A stretch of DNA of 19,152 nucleotides from Candidatus Bipolaricaulota bacterium (lineage in GTDB: Bacteria > Bipolaricaulota > Bipolaricaulia > UBA7950 > UBA9294). The stretch lies in the NCBI GenBank assembly GCA_030612485.1, contig JAUWNS010000029.1, positions 1-19,152 of the forward strand, written 5' to 3'. Shown piece by piece: positions 1 to 6,280 of the stretch; positions within the stretch are counted from its first letter, which is position 1, and the number at the start of each line of letters is the position of its first letter. A program made the translations under genes and the position numbers. Below the pieces are notes generated by a model that was not told the origin of the DNA, did not search any database, and saw nothing but the letters and a program-made list of their open reading frames with translations.

Positions 1-11
1 ATCTTAGGCAT
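1..11 (-). CDS. Start of an unidentified gene running off the left edge
   Basis: Only three complete codons (Met-Pro-Lys) are visible, beginning with ATG at 11-9 on the minus strand. The call rests on what precedes them: a purine-rich Shine-Dalgarno-like stretch (AGAGGGTG) about six bases upstream, and a TATAAT box with a plausible -35 further up. The product cannot be told. The gene would be divergent from the mazEF cassette. Confidence 0.4.
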
Positions 12-31
12 AATTCACCCTCTCGACAAAA

Positions 32-60
32 ATTATACACCAGCTCACTCTACCATCCAA
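32..60 (-). promoter_or_regulatory. Sigma70-type promoter reading left
   Basis: On the minus strand a perfect TATAAT (37-32) follows TTGGAT (60-55) with a 17-nt spacer. The -35 box is weak (TTG plus partial matches) and the -10 box is consensus. It would give a short 5' leader in front of the ATG at position 11. Confidence 0.5.
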
Positions 61-95
61 TCTTAAGTAGCTGTGGCTGACCGGGGACACAGAGG

Positions 96-178
96 AATTG
101 AGAGATCGGGAGATTGAATGAGCGGGAGATTGGGAAGTTCAATCACTCAATCACTCACTCGCTCAATCATTCAATCCT
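96..178 (+). repeat. 83-bp inverted repeat, left arm
   Basis: This segment matches the reverse complement of 6281-6363 at about 75 of 83 positions by eye, including a perfect first 20 bases. It consists of a unique head (AATTGAGAGATCGGGAG...) followed by degenerate 8-bp tandem units of the type AATCACTC. No coding potential is seen. It is probably one copy of a dispersed intergenic repeat family. Confidence 0.85.
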
Positions 179-194
179 GCTCAGTTGCCTGCGG

Positions 195-278
195 GGCCAA
201 GCAATTGAGGCTCGTATGACAAGAACTTGCACCAGACAATCGCACCTGACACGTTTACAGGTGAAGCCAACGTTGGCC
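195..278 (+). other. Degenerate attC-like site upstream of the mazEF cassette
   Basis: The stretch begins with GGCCAAG and ends with GTTGGCC, which can pair at 6 of 7 positions like the outer boxes of an integron attC. Inside it lie TTGCACC-AGAC and CAGGTGA, resembling the CTGCACCTGAC and CAGATGAGC parts of the better site at 931-1002. A compact hairpin CACCTG/CAGGTG (243-248/258-263) and a 12-bp palindrome GCCAACGTTGGC (266-277) are also present. The last core box deviates from GTTRRRY at one base, so this may be a decayed attC, a hybrid junction or chance. Confidence 0.4.
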
Positions 279-289
279 CAAAATACCTC

Positions 290-317
290 TTGACTGCTCG
301 CCCGGGATGGCTATACT
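290..317 (+). promoter_or_regulatory. mazEF promoter
   Basis: TTGACT (290-295) and TATACT (312-317) are separated by 16 nt, each one base from the sigma70 consensus. Transcription would start near 324, just before the AGGAGG ribosome binding site at 331-336. A cassette-borne promoter is typical of toxin-antitoxin integron cassettes, which do not depend on the integron promoter. Confidence 0.8.
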
Positions 318-343
318 TAGGATATACAAAAGGAGGTGGTCAC

Positions 344-592
344 ATGCATACGAAGATTCAAAAATGGGGTAATAGTCAGGGATTACGTCTTGCCAAGAAC
401 GTGCTGGAAGATGCTCACCTTGGAGTTGGGGACGAGGTGGACGTTGCGGTACAAGACGGCATTATCGTTGTCGCGCCAACAAGGAGAATCCGCGGACGCT
501 ACCACATCGAAGACCTCGTAGCACAAATCCCCGAAGGCTACCACGCCAGCGAAGTCAACTGGGGGGAGCCGGTAGGGAAGGAAGCATGGTAG
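344..592 (+). CDS. mazE: MazE/AbrB-type antitoxin
   Basis: This 82-residue protein is the labile antitoxin of a type II toxin-antitoxin pair. By family knowledge it binds DNA as a swapped-hairpin (AbrB/SpoVT) dimer and neutralises the toxin through its C-terminus. The N-terminal signature KWGNSQGLRL (about residues 6-15), the GVGDEVDV turn (about 27-34) and the acidic tail ending in NWGEPVGKEAW are typical of MazE. The ATG at 344 is chosen because AGGAGG lies 7 nt upstream; a longer in-frame reading back to 227 lacks a ribosome site and would cross the promoter. The stop is directly followed by the mazF start with no gap, so the two are translationally coupled. MazE with MazF usually represses its own promoter, here the one at 290-317. 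Confidence 0.93.
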   Translation: MHTKIQKWGNSQGLRLAKNVLEDAHLGVGDEVDVAVQDGIIVVAPTRRIRGRYHIEDLVAQIPEGYHASEVNWGEPVGKEAW

Positions 593-928
593 ATGGCGGT
601 CTATATCCCCAGACAAGGCGACATTATCGCCATCACTCTCGATCCCCAGTCCGGTCACGAACAGAAAGGGCGTCGACCTGCTCTAGTTGTGAGCAAGGGC
701 TTGTTCAACCGTAGTACTGGTTTGGCCATTGTGTGTCCCCTAACGAAAACAGAACGTGGATTTCCCTTCCACGTGCCTGTTCCGAAAAACAGCAGCCTGA
801 CGGGGTTCATCATGGTTGAGCAGGTCAAGTCAGTCGACTTCCGTACTCGCCGAGCGAAGCGCATCGAGCGTGCCTCAGATGAACTGCTGTCAAATGTCCT
901 TTCGATATTAGATGCTTGCATCTACTAA
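593..928 (+). CDS. mazF: MazF/PemK-family mRNA interferase toxin
   Basis: This 111-residue protein is a sequence-specific, ribosome-independent endoribonuclease toxin by family membership. Visible signatures are the opening PRQGDIIAI, the loop GHEQKGRRPALVVS (about residues 21-34) carrying the basic residues used in catalysis, the PLT motif near residue 50, VKSVDFRTRRA (about 82-92), and the helical tail. The length is typical. Its ATG immediately follows the mazE stop; the purine-rich GGGAAGGAAG before it can serve as ribosome site. The TAA lies two bases before the attC-like element, the normal geometry of a gene cassette. RNA target specificity cannot be read from the sequence. Confidence 0.93.
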   Translation: MAVYIPRQGDIIAITLDPQSGHEQKGRRPALVVSKGLFNRSTGLAIVCPLTKTERGFPFHVPVPKNSSLTGFIMVEQVKSVDFRTRRAKRIERASDELLSNVLSILDACIY

Positions 929-930
929 GC

Positions 931-1002
931 GGCCAACAAGGCGCTGCACCTGACCGCTATTCTGCTACGCTCCATAGCGGCAGATGAGCTTAAGCGTTGG
1001 GC
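931..1002 (+). other. attC: Integron attC-like recombination site
   Basis: The outer boxes GGCCAAC (931-937) and GTTGGGC (996-1002) pair at 6 of 7 positions; the second fits GTTRRRY exactly. The inner arms GCTGCACCTGACCGCTAT (943-960) and ATAGCGGCAGATGAGC (974-989) pair along their length with two bases (G and A) left unpaired on one arm, like the extrahelical bases of attC sites, and a 13-nt terminal loop. The site sits just after the mazF stop, as in mobile gene cassettes. The motif resembles environmental attC sites known to me. No integrase gene is in this window. Confidence 0.75.
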
Positions 1003-1032
1003 TGCTATAGGCGTTGCCTGGTCAAAGAAGGC

Positions 1033-1061
1033 ATGCTTGAAACTACGGATTGAGCTTGAAG
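1033..1061 (+). repeat. 29-bp direct repeat, copy A
   Basis: This matches 6386-6414 in the same orientation at 25 of 29 positions (ATGCTTGAAA...GGATT.AGCTTGAAG). Both copies lie near arms of the 83-bp inverted repeat, but on the inner side for the left copy and the outer side for the right copy. No function is evident. Confidence 0.5.
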
Positions 1062-1108
1062 ACGAGCAGTAGAAAAGGTTCACGCAACAGGCGCCTATGT
1101 GCAATCAT

Positions 1109-2089
1109 TCATTCGTGTCGTTCGTGATCGTCTTGAGGGCTGGCCACTAACCCCATATCTCCCGTCTTTCCGAACCGTCGTCGCTCAACGCACAAGGAGC
1201 TTGTAGGGCAGATCTCGGTGCATTCCCCACAGAGCAGACACTCGCTCGCATCGACCGTTCCGCCATCCATCGCGCCGTTCGGACACTCCCTCGTGCACAG
1301 GTTACAACTGATGCAGCTCGTGTTTGCACGAATGCGAAAGAGAGAGAACCGCGATAAAAGCGAGAGGAAAGCCCCGAGAGGGCAGAGAGTCCGGCAGAAT
1401 GGGCGATAGAGGAAGATGGATAGAAAAGCAAAGAGAGCGGTAAATCCGATCGTCATCGGTGTCCCTCCCCAGGAGAAGAGGGGCTTGAACGGGGAGTAAT
1501 CCTGTAAGATCGCAGTTCCTGTGACTAGTACTCGCACGACTAAGTAGACAAGCAAAATATACCTAAGTTTGGATAACACGCTCATCCACTTGCGGGGTAT
1601 CTTGATTGCCCACTTGCCTACGTGGAGAAGCTCCTGTGCCGCCCCGAACGGGCAGATATATCCGCAGAAGAGGCGTCCCATGACCAACGCGAGCACCACC
1701 GGGACCAGAAAGAGCAACAGGTATCCGGTGTTCGCCTTGAGGAATATGTTCTGCACCGCCGTTGTCGGGCAGAGGAACCCACCCACGACAAATCCCAAGA
1801 CGATTACAGACGCGAGGAGCAGCCAGCGCCGCAGCTTGTACTTGCGAAAGACGATGATCCCCATGGCAAGCACGCTGAACCCAACGAGCAAGGAGAGCTT
1901 CAACCCCTGTTCGTGGATGAAGTAGTTCGTCTGTTCCGTTGATTGTGTCTCCGGGCCCTGAAAGGTGTGGCTCTCATCGGTTGCGCCAAAGTTGCTCTGA
2001 GATCCAAAACCATCCGCGAGGAGAACGGAGCCCACAACCAGGATAAGGAGCAAGGCTCCACCTATTATCCCCGCAGTGATCTTTCTCAT
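1109..2089 (-). CDS. NapH-like membrane-bound 4Fe-4S polyferredoxin
   Basis: The protein has about 326 residues and is probably an electron-transfer membrane protein passing electrons between a membrane or periplasmic donor and iron-sulfur partners. Hydrophobic segments occur near residues 8-26, 65-81, 90-107, 122-138, 178-195 and 213-228. Two membrane-interface motifs, FCGYICPFGA (about 141-150) and FCRTLCPLGA (about 231-240), are characteristic of the NapH/NosR/CcoG (Fer4_5) group. They are followed by two ferredoxin motifs CxxCxxCxxxCP (Cys about 259-269 and 284-294), enough for two cubane clusters. The second ATG (2089) is preferred: AAGAGG sits six bases before it, but directly abuts the ATG at 2095. 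It is the last gene of the block and follows the secreted protein after about 10 bases. NapH itself needs napG/quinol partners, which are absent, so the true partner may be the adjacent secreted proteins. Confidence 0.85.
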   Translation of the reverse strand: MRKITAGIIGGALLLILVVGSVLLADGFGSQSNFGATDESHTFQGPETQSTEQTNYFIHEQGLKLSLLVGFSVLAMGIIVFRKYKLRRWLLLASVIVLGFVVGGFLCPTTAVQNIFLKANTGYLLLFLVPVVLALVMGRLFCGYICPFGAAQELLHVGKWAIKIPRKWMSVLSKLRYILLVYLVVRVLVTGTAILQDYSPFKPLFSWGGTPMTIGFTALFAFLSIFLYRPFCRTLCPLGAFLSLLSRFSLFRIRANTSCISCNLCTRECPNGAMDGGTVDASECLLCGECTEICPTSSLCVERRRFGKTGDMGLVASPQDDHERHE

Positions 2090-2099
2090 GTTCATCCTC

Positions 2100-2768
2100 T
2101 TATTGCGAAGAGGCCTCTACCACCAGGTGATCGAACCGGTAGAGAAAGTCCTCGCTCACCAGAAGGAGCGGCTCTGTTCGCTCCCCACCCGAAGTATAGT
2201 ACAGGCGCGCCTCGCCAAGGTAGTCTTCTAACCCGATGGGGATCGTCGGGAGCAAGACCTGAAAATCGCCGATTGCGAGGAGTTCCCCCTCAAGGTGGAC
2301 CGCTCCGACAACTGTCTTTATAGAGAGGTCCGTCTCCAATTCGAACGGATAGGTTCCCGAAAGCGCCTGCAAGAAGGCTCCATCCGCCGCTCCCTCGGTC
2401 ACCGTAACCGGCAGAATCGCCTCTTCGTACCCCTCCTTAGAACAGGTCTTTGAAATCTTCAAGAACCCCTCACCCAGTGCACTCAAGGAGACCTTGAACC
2501 ACTTCTCGTAGAGCTGCGGACCTACCTCCTCCCACGGTGTTTCCCCGAGGATCTGGAGGTTCTCCCAGGCGAATTGATAGTCAAACTGATCGGTCATTGT
2601 GCAATTGATGTGCGTCTTCTGCACGCGCACCCCGATCTCCCCCACGGTTCCGACCGGCGCCGTAATCTCATCGTAATTGAAGGTGAAATCGCACGCCGAA
2701 ACAGCAAACACCCCAAAGAGAAGCCCGACAAGCACCAAGAACATGGTCCTAATCGTTCTTTCTTTCAT
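2100..2768 (-). CDS. Secreted or lipid-anchored beta-rich protein with three cysteines, unknown function
   Basis: This 222-residue protein opens with basic residues and a hydrophobic segment (about residues 8-25) ending in FAVSAC, so it is exported. The Cys at 26 could be lipidated, though the preceding residues (VSA) are a poor lipobox and also allow normal signal peptidase cleavage. The mature part is acidic and strand-rich, with DEITAPVGTVGEIGVRVQKT (about 33-52), two further cysteines (in HINCTM and SKTCSKEG) and a C-terminal domain rich in Leu, Gly and Tyr. I recognise no named domain; it looks like one or two Ig-like or lipocalin-like sandwiches. The start is supported by AGGAGG six bases upstream. 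It ends about 10 bases before the polyferredoxin gene, so the two are almost certainly co-transcribed and may work together. Confidence 0.8.
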   Translation of the reverse strand: MKERTIRTMFLVLVGLLFGVFAVSACDFTFNYDEITAPVGTVGEIGVRVQKTHINCTMTDQFDYQFAWENLQILGETPWEEVGPQLYEKWFKVSLSALGEGFLKISKTCSKEGYEEAILPVTVTEGAADGAFLQALSGTYPFELETDLSIKTVVGAVHLEGELLAIGDFQVLLPTIPIGLEDYLGEARLYYTSGGERTEPLLLVSEDFLYRFDHLVVEASSQ

Positions 2769-2798
2769 CTTCGCCCTCCTTTCTTATACCCTGGAAGT

Positions 2799-2832
2799 GA
2801 GCGGCGATCGATCTTAGGACCGATCGCCGCTC
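2799..2832 (-). other. Perfect 12-bp stem hairpin between two genes
   Basis: GAGCGGCGATCG (2799-2810) and CGATCGCCGCTC (2821-2832) form a perfect GC-rich stem with a 10-nt loop. It lies between the small secreted protein gene and the next gene of the same strand. No T-run follows on the minus strand, so it is not a standard rho-independent terminator. It may protect the 3' end of the upstream message, cause partial termination or mark a processing point. Confidence 0.7.
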
Positions 2833-2850
2833 GTTGATCATATGATAATG

Positions 2851-3177
2851 CTAGTGCGATCCGTTGGCACCGTGGCCGTAGCCACTCCCATCGCACACGC
2901 CGTTGCCGCTGCCGTCACGCAGGCCTCTTCCGTAGCCCTGCATCTGACCGTAGCCGCTCCCGTCGAGGGGGCGAACGAAATCCGGATCATCACAGTTGGA
3001 GATTCCGTCTCCGTCCATGTCCCTCTCTCCGTCGCAGGTACACTCCCCTGCCGCTCGCGCAGCAGTCCAATCCGCAGATCCCTTTCCGCCGAACCCGTTC
3101 TCCGCTAGGGCGACGACACCCACGGCGAGGAGACTCACCATCAACAATCCTACAATCAGCTTTCTTGCTTTGGTCAT
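2851..3177 (-). CDS. Small secreted Gly/Asp-rich protein, possible Ca-binding motif
   Basis: This 108-residue protein begins MTKARKL followed by a hydrophobic core to about residue 25 (ending VVALA), a clear signal peptide. The short mature part contains CTCDGERDMDGDGISNCDDPDF (first 17: CTCDGERDMDGDGISNC), resembling a thrombospondin type-3 or EF-hand-like DxDGDGxxxxxD calcium loop. It is followed by a low-complexity tail of Gly, Ser, Tyr, Asp and His with repeated DGSG(Y/N)G units. Four cysteines are present. The ATG at 3177 is chosen because GGGAG stands eight bases upstream; the GTG at 3186 abuts that site. It lies 104 bases after the histidine kinase and before the hairpin at 2799-2832. 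Function is unknown; metal binding in the envelope is an inference from composition. Confidence 0.75.
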   Translation of the reverse strand: MTKARKLIVGLLMVSLLAVGVVALAENGFGGKGSADWTAARAAGECTCDGERDMDGDGISNCDDPDFVRPLDGSGYGQMQGYGRGLRDGSGNGVCDGSGYGHGANGSH

Positions 3178-3281
3178 TTTGACCACTCCCTTTTCTTAAG
3201 ATACGGGGATGATAGCCCCCCAGTATGAATATGTAGTGGAGAACTTATCAGGAAGTCATCTGCACGCAGAAAGCGTTTTTT

Positions 3282-4673
3282 CTAGAGAGGCAAGGTGAAG
3301 GATAATCGTGTTCCTACACCCGGATGGCTCTCGACCCAGATCCTCCCGCCGTGGGCTCGCACCAGCTCTTTCGTGATCGCCAGGCCAAGGCCTAGTCCCC
3401 AAGAGGTATGATTACCCGTGCCTCGATAGAAGCGATCGAAGAGATGGACGAGCGTCTCCTCATCCATCCCCTCCCCGGTGTCGATCACGTGGATCAACAC
3501 CTCCTCGGGGTGCTTTTCGACCCGTACTGTAACAACGTCTCCGGCTGTCGTGTGACGGATGGCGTTCGAGAGGAGGTTCCACAGGATCTGAAGCAACCGC
3601 CGTCGATCGGCACGCACCAGAGGAAAGTGTGGCGGTATCTCCAGCTGAAACTCCTTTTCATCTCCCGCAAAGAGGGCTTGCGCGTCACCCTCCACATCGT
3701 GCAGCAGCCTTGCCAGATCGAGGGGGGTAAGATCAAGGGGAAGCTCACCCGCCTCGGCCAAGGCAATATCCTGCAGTTCGTCGACGAGATGAGACAGGTG
3801 CTGAAGCCTCTCATTGAGGGATCCAAGGTTCTCCTCGCTCGTCGGCTGAACTCCGTCGAGCATCGCCTCTACCTTGGCTCGTAGGATGGCCAACGGGTTA
3901 CGTAGTTCGTGGGCAATGTCGGCGAGCATGTGTCGCCGCACCTCCTCCGAGCGCGCAAGGTTCATCCTAAGGTTATCCAACACCTGCGAGAGTTCTCCGA
4001 TCTCATCCCGAGTCTCGATAGCGATAGGTTGTGTAAGATCCCCCCCCGAGATCGTCTGGGTGGCCCTGATCAGCCGCCCGAATGGAGTGGTGATCAAACG
4101 GAGAAGGAGAAAACCAACTACCGTCGCCACTAACAGGCTGATGAACGCGGTCACAGCAACAGAACGCCGAACGGAAGTCAGGAGATCCTCCTCAAGCCCA
4201 CTGAACCGATTGAGCATTGCCCCGGTAAACAGACGCCCCACCTCCTTCCCTTCAGCAAGGATGGGGAGACCCTTGGAGAGCGTACTGACAGAGAGTATCT
4301 CGCACGCGAGATCTTCGGAGCTGGCATAGAGGATAGCCCCGCTAGAGTCGGTCAACAGCACATGGTCCCCCCACTGGAAGCGCCCTGCCGCACCCCCACG
4401 CGCACCGTAGCCGCCACCCCCGTGCCAGCCAGGATTGATACATGCGTCGAAAACTTCCTCAACACCGTCCCACTCACTACTACGGGCATAGAAGCTTACT
4501 AACTGCTCCCTCAGATCCCCTACTAAACCGGCGTTCTCCGAAACGAGGAACGCCTTAACATCGTCAAGGATAAAGTGGGTAGCGAGAAGATAGACTGCTA
4601 CAAGCGATATCCCTCCGACAATCGCTAGACCGAGGAAGAGCTTATACCGCAACGCCAAGCCCTTGAAGCGCAT
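3282..4673 (-). CDS. Membrane sensor histidine kinase
   Basis: This 463-residue kinase would phosphorylate the response regulator encoded just upstream. Order: transmembrane helix (about 13-35), extracytoplasmic sensor (about 36-170), second helix (about 172-194), HAMP (about 194-246), HisKA with phospho-acceptor His255 in DIAHELRNP, then HATPase_c with the N box NLLSNAIRH (about 366-374), G1 DTGEGM (398-403) and G2 GLGLGLA (426-432). The sensor has an unusual Gly-rich stretch, PGWHGGGGYGARGGAAG (81-97), plus Cys78 and Cys124, suggesting an exposed ligand or metal loop. The reading frame is open to 4931, but that part overlaps the regulator gene. ATG 4673 (TGATG overlap with the regulator stop) has AAAGGA at 3 nt; ATG 4676 is the alternative. 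BaeS/ResE-like by architecture; the signal is unknown. Confidence 0.92.
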   Translation of the reverse strand: MRFKGLALRYKLFLGLAIVGGISLVAVYLLATHFILDDVKAFLVSENAGLVGDLREQLVSFYARSSEWDGVEEVFDACINPGWHGGGGYGARGGAAGRFQWGDHVLLTDSSGAILYASSEDLACEILSVSTLSKGLPILAEGKEVGRLFTGAMLNRFSGLEEDLLTSVRRSVAVTAFISLLVATVVGFLLLRLITTPFGRLIRATQTISGGDLTQPIAIETRDEIGELSQVLDNLRMNLARSEEVRRHMLADIAHELRNPLAILRAKVEAMLDGVQPTSEENLGSLNERLQHLSHLVDELQDIALAEAGELPLDLTPLDLARLLHDVEGDAQALFAGDEKEFQLEIPPHFPLVRADRRRLLQILWNLLSNAIRHTTAGDVVTVRVEKHPEEVLIHVIDTGEGMDEETLVHLFDRFYRGTGNHTSWGLGLGLAITKELVRAHGGRIWVESHPGVGTRLSFTLPL

Positions 4674-5362
4674 CATTCCTTTCCCGCAGTTAGTTTGTAG
4701 CCTACTCCGAACACGGTTTTGAGTAAACGCGGGTGCGTTGGATCTTCCTCGATCTTGCGGCGTAGATTCATCACGTGATTGTCGATGTTTCGGATCAGAG
4801 CCACTGTGGTATACCCCTGCACCTCTTCCAGTAGCTGCATGCGGGTAAAGACCCGATTTGGCTGGCGGGCAAGGAAGAGGAGGAGATCGAACTCGGTCGG
4901 GGTAAGATCGAGCCGCTCCTCGCCGAGCCACGCTTCGCGACTCGCCAGATCGATCGTCAAGGCTCCCACCTTCAACGATCCTTCCATACCAGCCGCGCCC
5001 TCCAATCGGCGAAGGACCGCTTGAACTCGCAGGATAAGCTCGCGCGGACTGAATGGCTTGGTGATGTAATCATCGGCCCCTATTTCGAGCCCGACGATGC
5101 GATCGATCTCCTGGCTCCGGGCGGTGAGCATGATAAAAGGAACCTGTGACTTACGGCGGATCTCTTTGGCGAGATCGAGCCCGTCCATGTCGGGAAGGCC
5201 GAGATCGAGGATCACCAGAGAGGGAACCTGTTCCTGAAAGAGGGCCAAGGCTGACTGGCCATCGTAAGCCTTGATCGGTCGATAACCGGCCTGGCGAAGG
5301 TAATCGGCGACCGTATCCACCAGCTCCTTCTCGTCATCGACAAGCAGAATCCGCTTTCCCAC
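4673..5362 (-). CDS. OmpR/PhoB-family response regulator
   Basis: This 229-residue transcription factor has a receiver domain (about 1-118) with the acidic pocket DDE (9-11), phospho-acceptor Asp53 in ILDLGLPDMDG, Thr80 and Lys102 (TKPF). A winged-helix DNA-binding domain follows (about 128-225), with TPTEFDLLLFLARQPNRVFT and the closing GVGYKL. All switch residues are intact, so it should be regulated by phosphorylation from the adjacent kinase, with which it overlaps. The start is GTG at 5362: an in-frame TAA lies four codons upstream and GGAGG sits three bases before it. An ATG five bases further upstream is in another frame. Likely targets are this operon and the secreted-protein/polyferredoxin genes downstream (inference). 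Confidence 0.94.
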   Translation of the reverse strand: MGKRILLVDDEKELVDTVADYLRQAGYRPIKAYDGQSALALFQEQVPSLVILDLGLPDMDGLDLAKEIRRKSQVPFIMLTARSQEIDRIVGLEIGADDYITKPFSPRELILRVQAVLRRLEGAAGMEGSLKVGALTIDLASREAWLGEERLDLTPTEFDLLLFLARQPNRVFTRMQLLEEVQGYTTVALIRNIDNHVMNLRRKIEEDPTHPRLLKTVFGVGYKLTAGKE

Positions 5363-5420
5363 ATCCCTCCTTTATAGTTGACCTCAATACGCACCGTGGA
5401 GAGTGGTAAGTCACCGATCT

Positions 5421-6230
5421 CTACGCGTCCGTCGGTTCCCCGAAGTAGTCGGATATGATCTCTTTAGCGCGTGTTAGGTCCCGCTCCCGCACCATGATCC
5501 GCACCTCGCCGAGCCCATCGATATTGATCGGCCAAACCGAGTGAGGGACGTGCGTGACAAGATTGACCGGGATGTTGAAATCATCCAGTAACCCCCGGAT
5601 CAAAAGAGCCTTCGGGTCGCCCCACACCTTATGACAGAGGACGAGATCACTCTCATCCTCCTGCCGACGGTCGAGCAAGTAGTGGACGATGGTGATGCAC
5701 TGGCTCGCGTGCAACGGCTGCTTTCCCAGAGAGACACGCGGCAGATCCAGGAGGGTTGCCTCATCCGATGGGGAGAACTCTTCATGATCGGAGAGGAAGA
5801 AGGCCGGATTCGTAGGCATGGAAAAGGACTCAATCGGAACACCAGCCTCGTGCAAGACGACCGGATGCGCCCCCACCTGATAAAGATAATCGAGGATAGC
5901 AGGGAGCGTCCGGGGGGAGACGAAGACTCCCGGTGTGCTCTCCACCTCCTCTTCTGCTAACTTCTCCAAGGCGTGTTTGATCAGGGCGGCCGTCGACCGC
6001 TCATCGGGATTGAGCCGCTTCACCGTCTTCCCTACCAGGCGCACCTGCACCTGATCCTGCAACAGCAGGATCACCTCGACATCCCTCCTGAGGTCGTGCG
6101 ACAGGAAGAAGGCGGCCCCGATCCCACGGCAGAGCACATCCAGCCTTCCCGCACTTCCGGGAAGATCGTTCAACGTAAACTCGGGTGTCACCGGTGCCTT
6201 ATGGGCAAGGAGCACGAATCGTCGCATCAT
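5421..6230 (-). CDS. TrmY-like SPOUT pseudouridine methyltransferase fused to a DUF2007-like domain
   Basis: Residues 1 to about 190 resemble TrmY (DUF358), which in archaea uses S-adenosylmethionine to make N1-methylpseudouridine at tRNA position 54. Supporting stretches are FVLLAHKAPVTPEFTLNDLP (5-24), GSAGRLDVLCR (25-35), AFFLSHDLRRDVE (40-52), LNPDERSTAALI (73-84), FFLSDHEEF (144-152) and LHASQCITIVHYLLD (173-187); the last two form the SPOUT knot. Residues about 197-262 (KVWGDPKALLIRGLLDDFN..., then MVRERDLTRAKEII) match the small DUF2007 domain, a presumed signalling or regulatory module. Such a fusion is unusual. No Shine-Dalgarno precedes the ATG; promoter placement suggests a leaderless message. 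The second Met (6227) is also possible. It lies upstream of the two-component genes with a 58-bp gap. The bacterial substrate is unknown, since bacterial tRNAs normally carry T54. Confidence 0.8.
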   Translation of the reverse strand: MMRRFVLLAHKAPVTPEFTLNDLPGSAGRLDVLCRGIGAAFFLSHDLRRDVEVILLLQDQVQVRLVGKTVKRLNPDERSTAALIKHALEKLAEEEVESTPGVFVSPRTLPAILDYLYQVGAHPVVLHEAGVPIESFSMPTNPAFFLSDHEEFSPSDEATLLDLPRVSLGKQPLHASQCITIVHYLLDRRQEDESDLVLCHKVWGDPKALLIRGLLDDFNIPVNLVTHVPHSVWPINIDGLGEVRIMVRERDLTRAKEIISDYFGEPTDA

Positions 6231-6236
6231 GTTTCG

Positions 6237-6265
6237 AGTCTACCACAAGAGCGCCCCTCTTCCAA
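6237..6265 (-). promoter_or_regulatory. Putative leaderless promoter of the trmY-like gene
   Basis: On the minus strand TTGGAA (6265-6260), a 17-nt spacer and TAGACT (6242-6237) each match four of six consensus bases. Six bases (CGAAAC) separate the -10 box from the ATG at 6230, so transcription would begin at about the A of the start codon. The gene lacks a Shine-Dalgarno, which agrees. Confidence 0.55.
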
Positions 6266-6280
6266 TAGCTTTCAGGCCGT

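Noticed and set aside
118..175. Possible CRISPR-like short tandem units
   Set aside because: The units are 8 bp, directly adjacent and without spacers; this is a minisatellite within the 83-bp repeat.
227..343. Longer MazE start
   Set aside because: The extra codons cross the -35/-10 boxes and the AGGAGG ribosome site that serves the ATG at 344, and MazE proteins begin near the KWGNS motif.
1109..2089. Assignment as nosR or ccoG
   Set aside because: NosR carries an N-terminal FMN-binding domain and CcoG has a C-terminal Ig-like domain; neither is present and no nos or cco genes are nearby.
3268..3288. Plus-strand terminator (ACGC...GCGT followed by T6)
   Set aside because: The stem is only four base pairs and there is no plus-strand gene for it to end.
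4674..4931. N-terminal extension of the histidine kinase frame
   Set aside because: The extra 86 residues lie inside the response regulator gene, are rich in Pro/Arg/Ser as expected of a shadow frame, and the ATG-TGA overlap at 4671-4676 gives a proper kinase start.
5421..6230. Archaeal origin of the whole contig
   Set aside because: The TrmY-like gene is the only archaeal-looking element; ribosomal proteins such as L17, L36 and bacterial rpoA, and sigma70-type promoters are bacterial.
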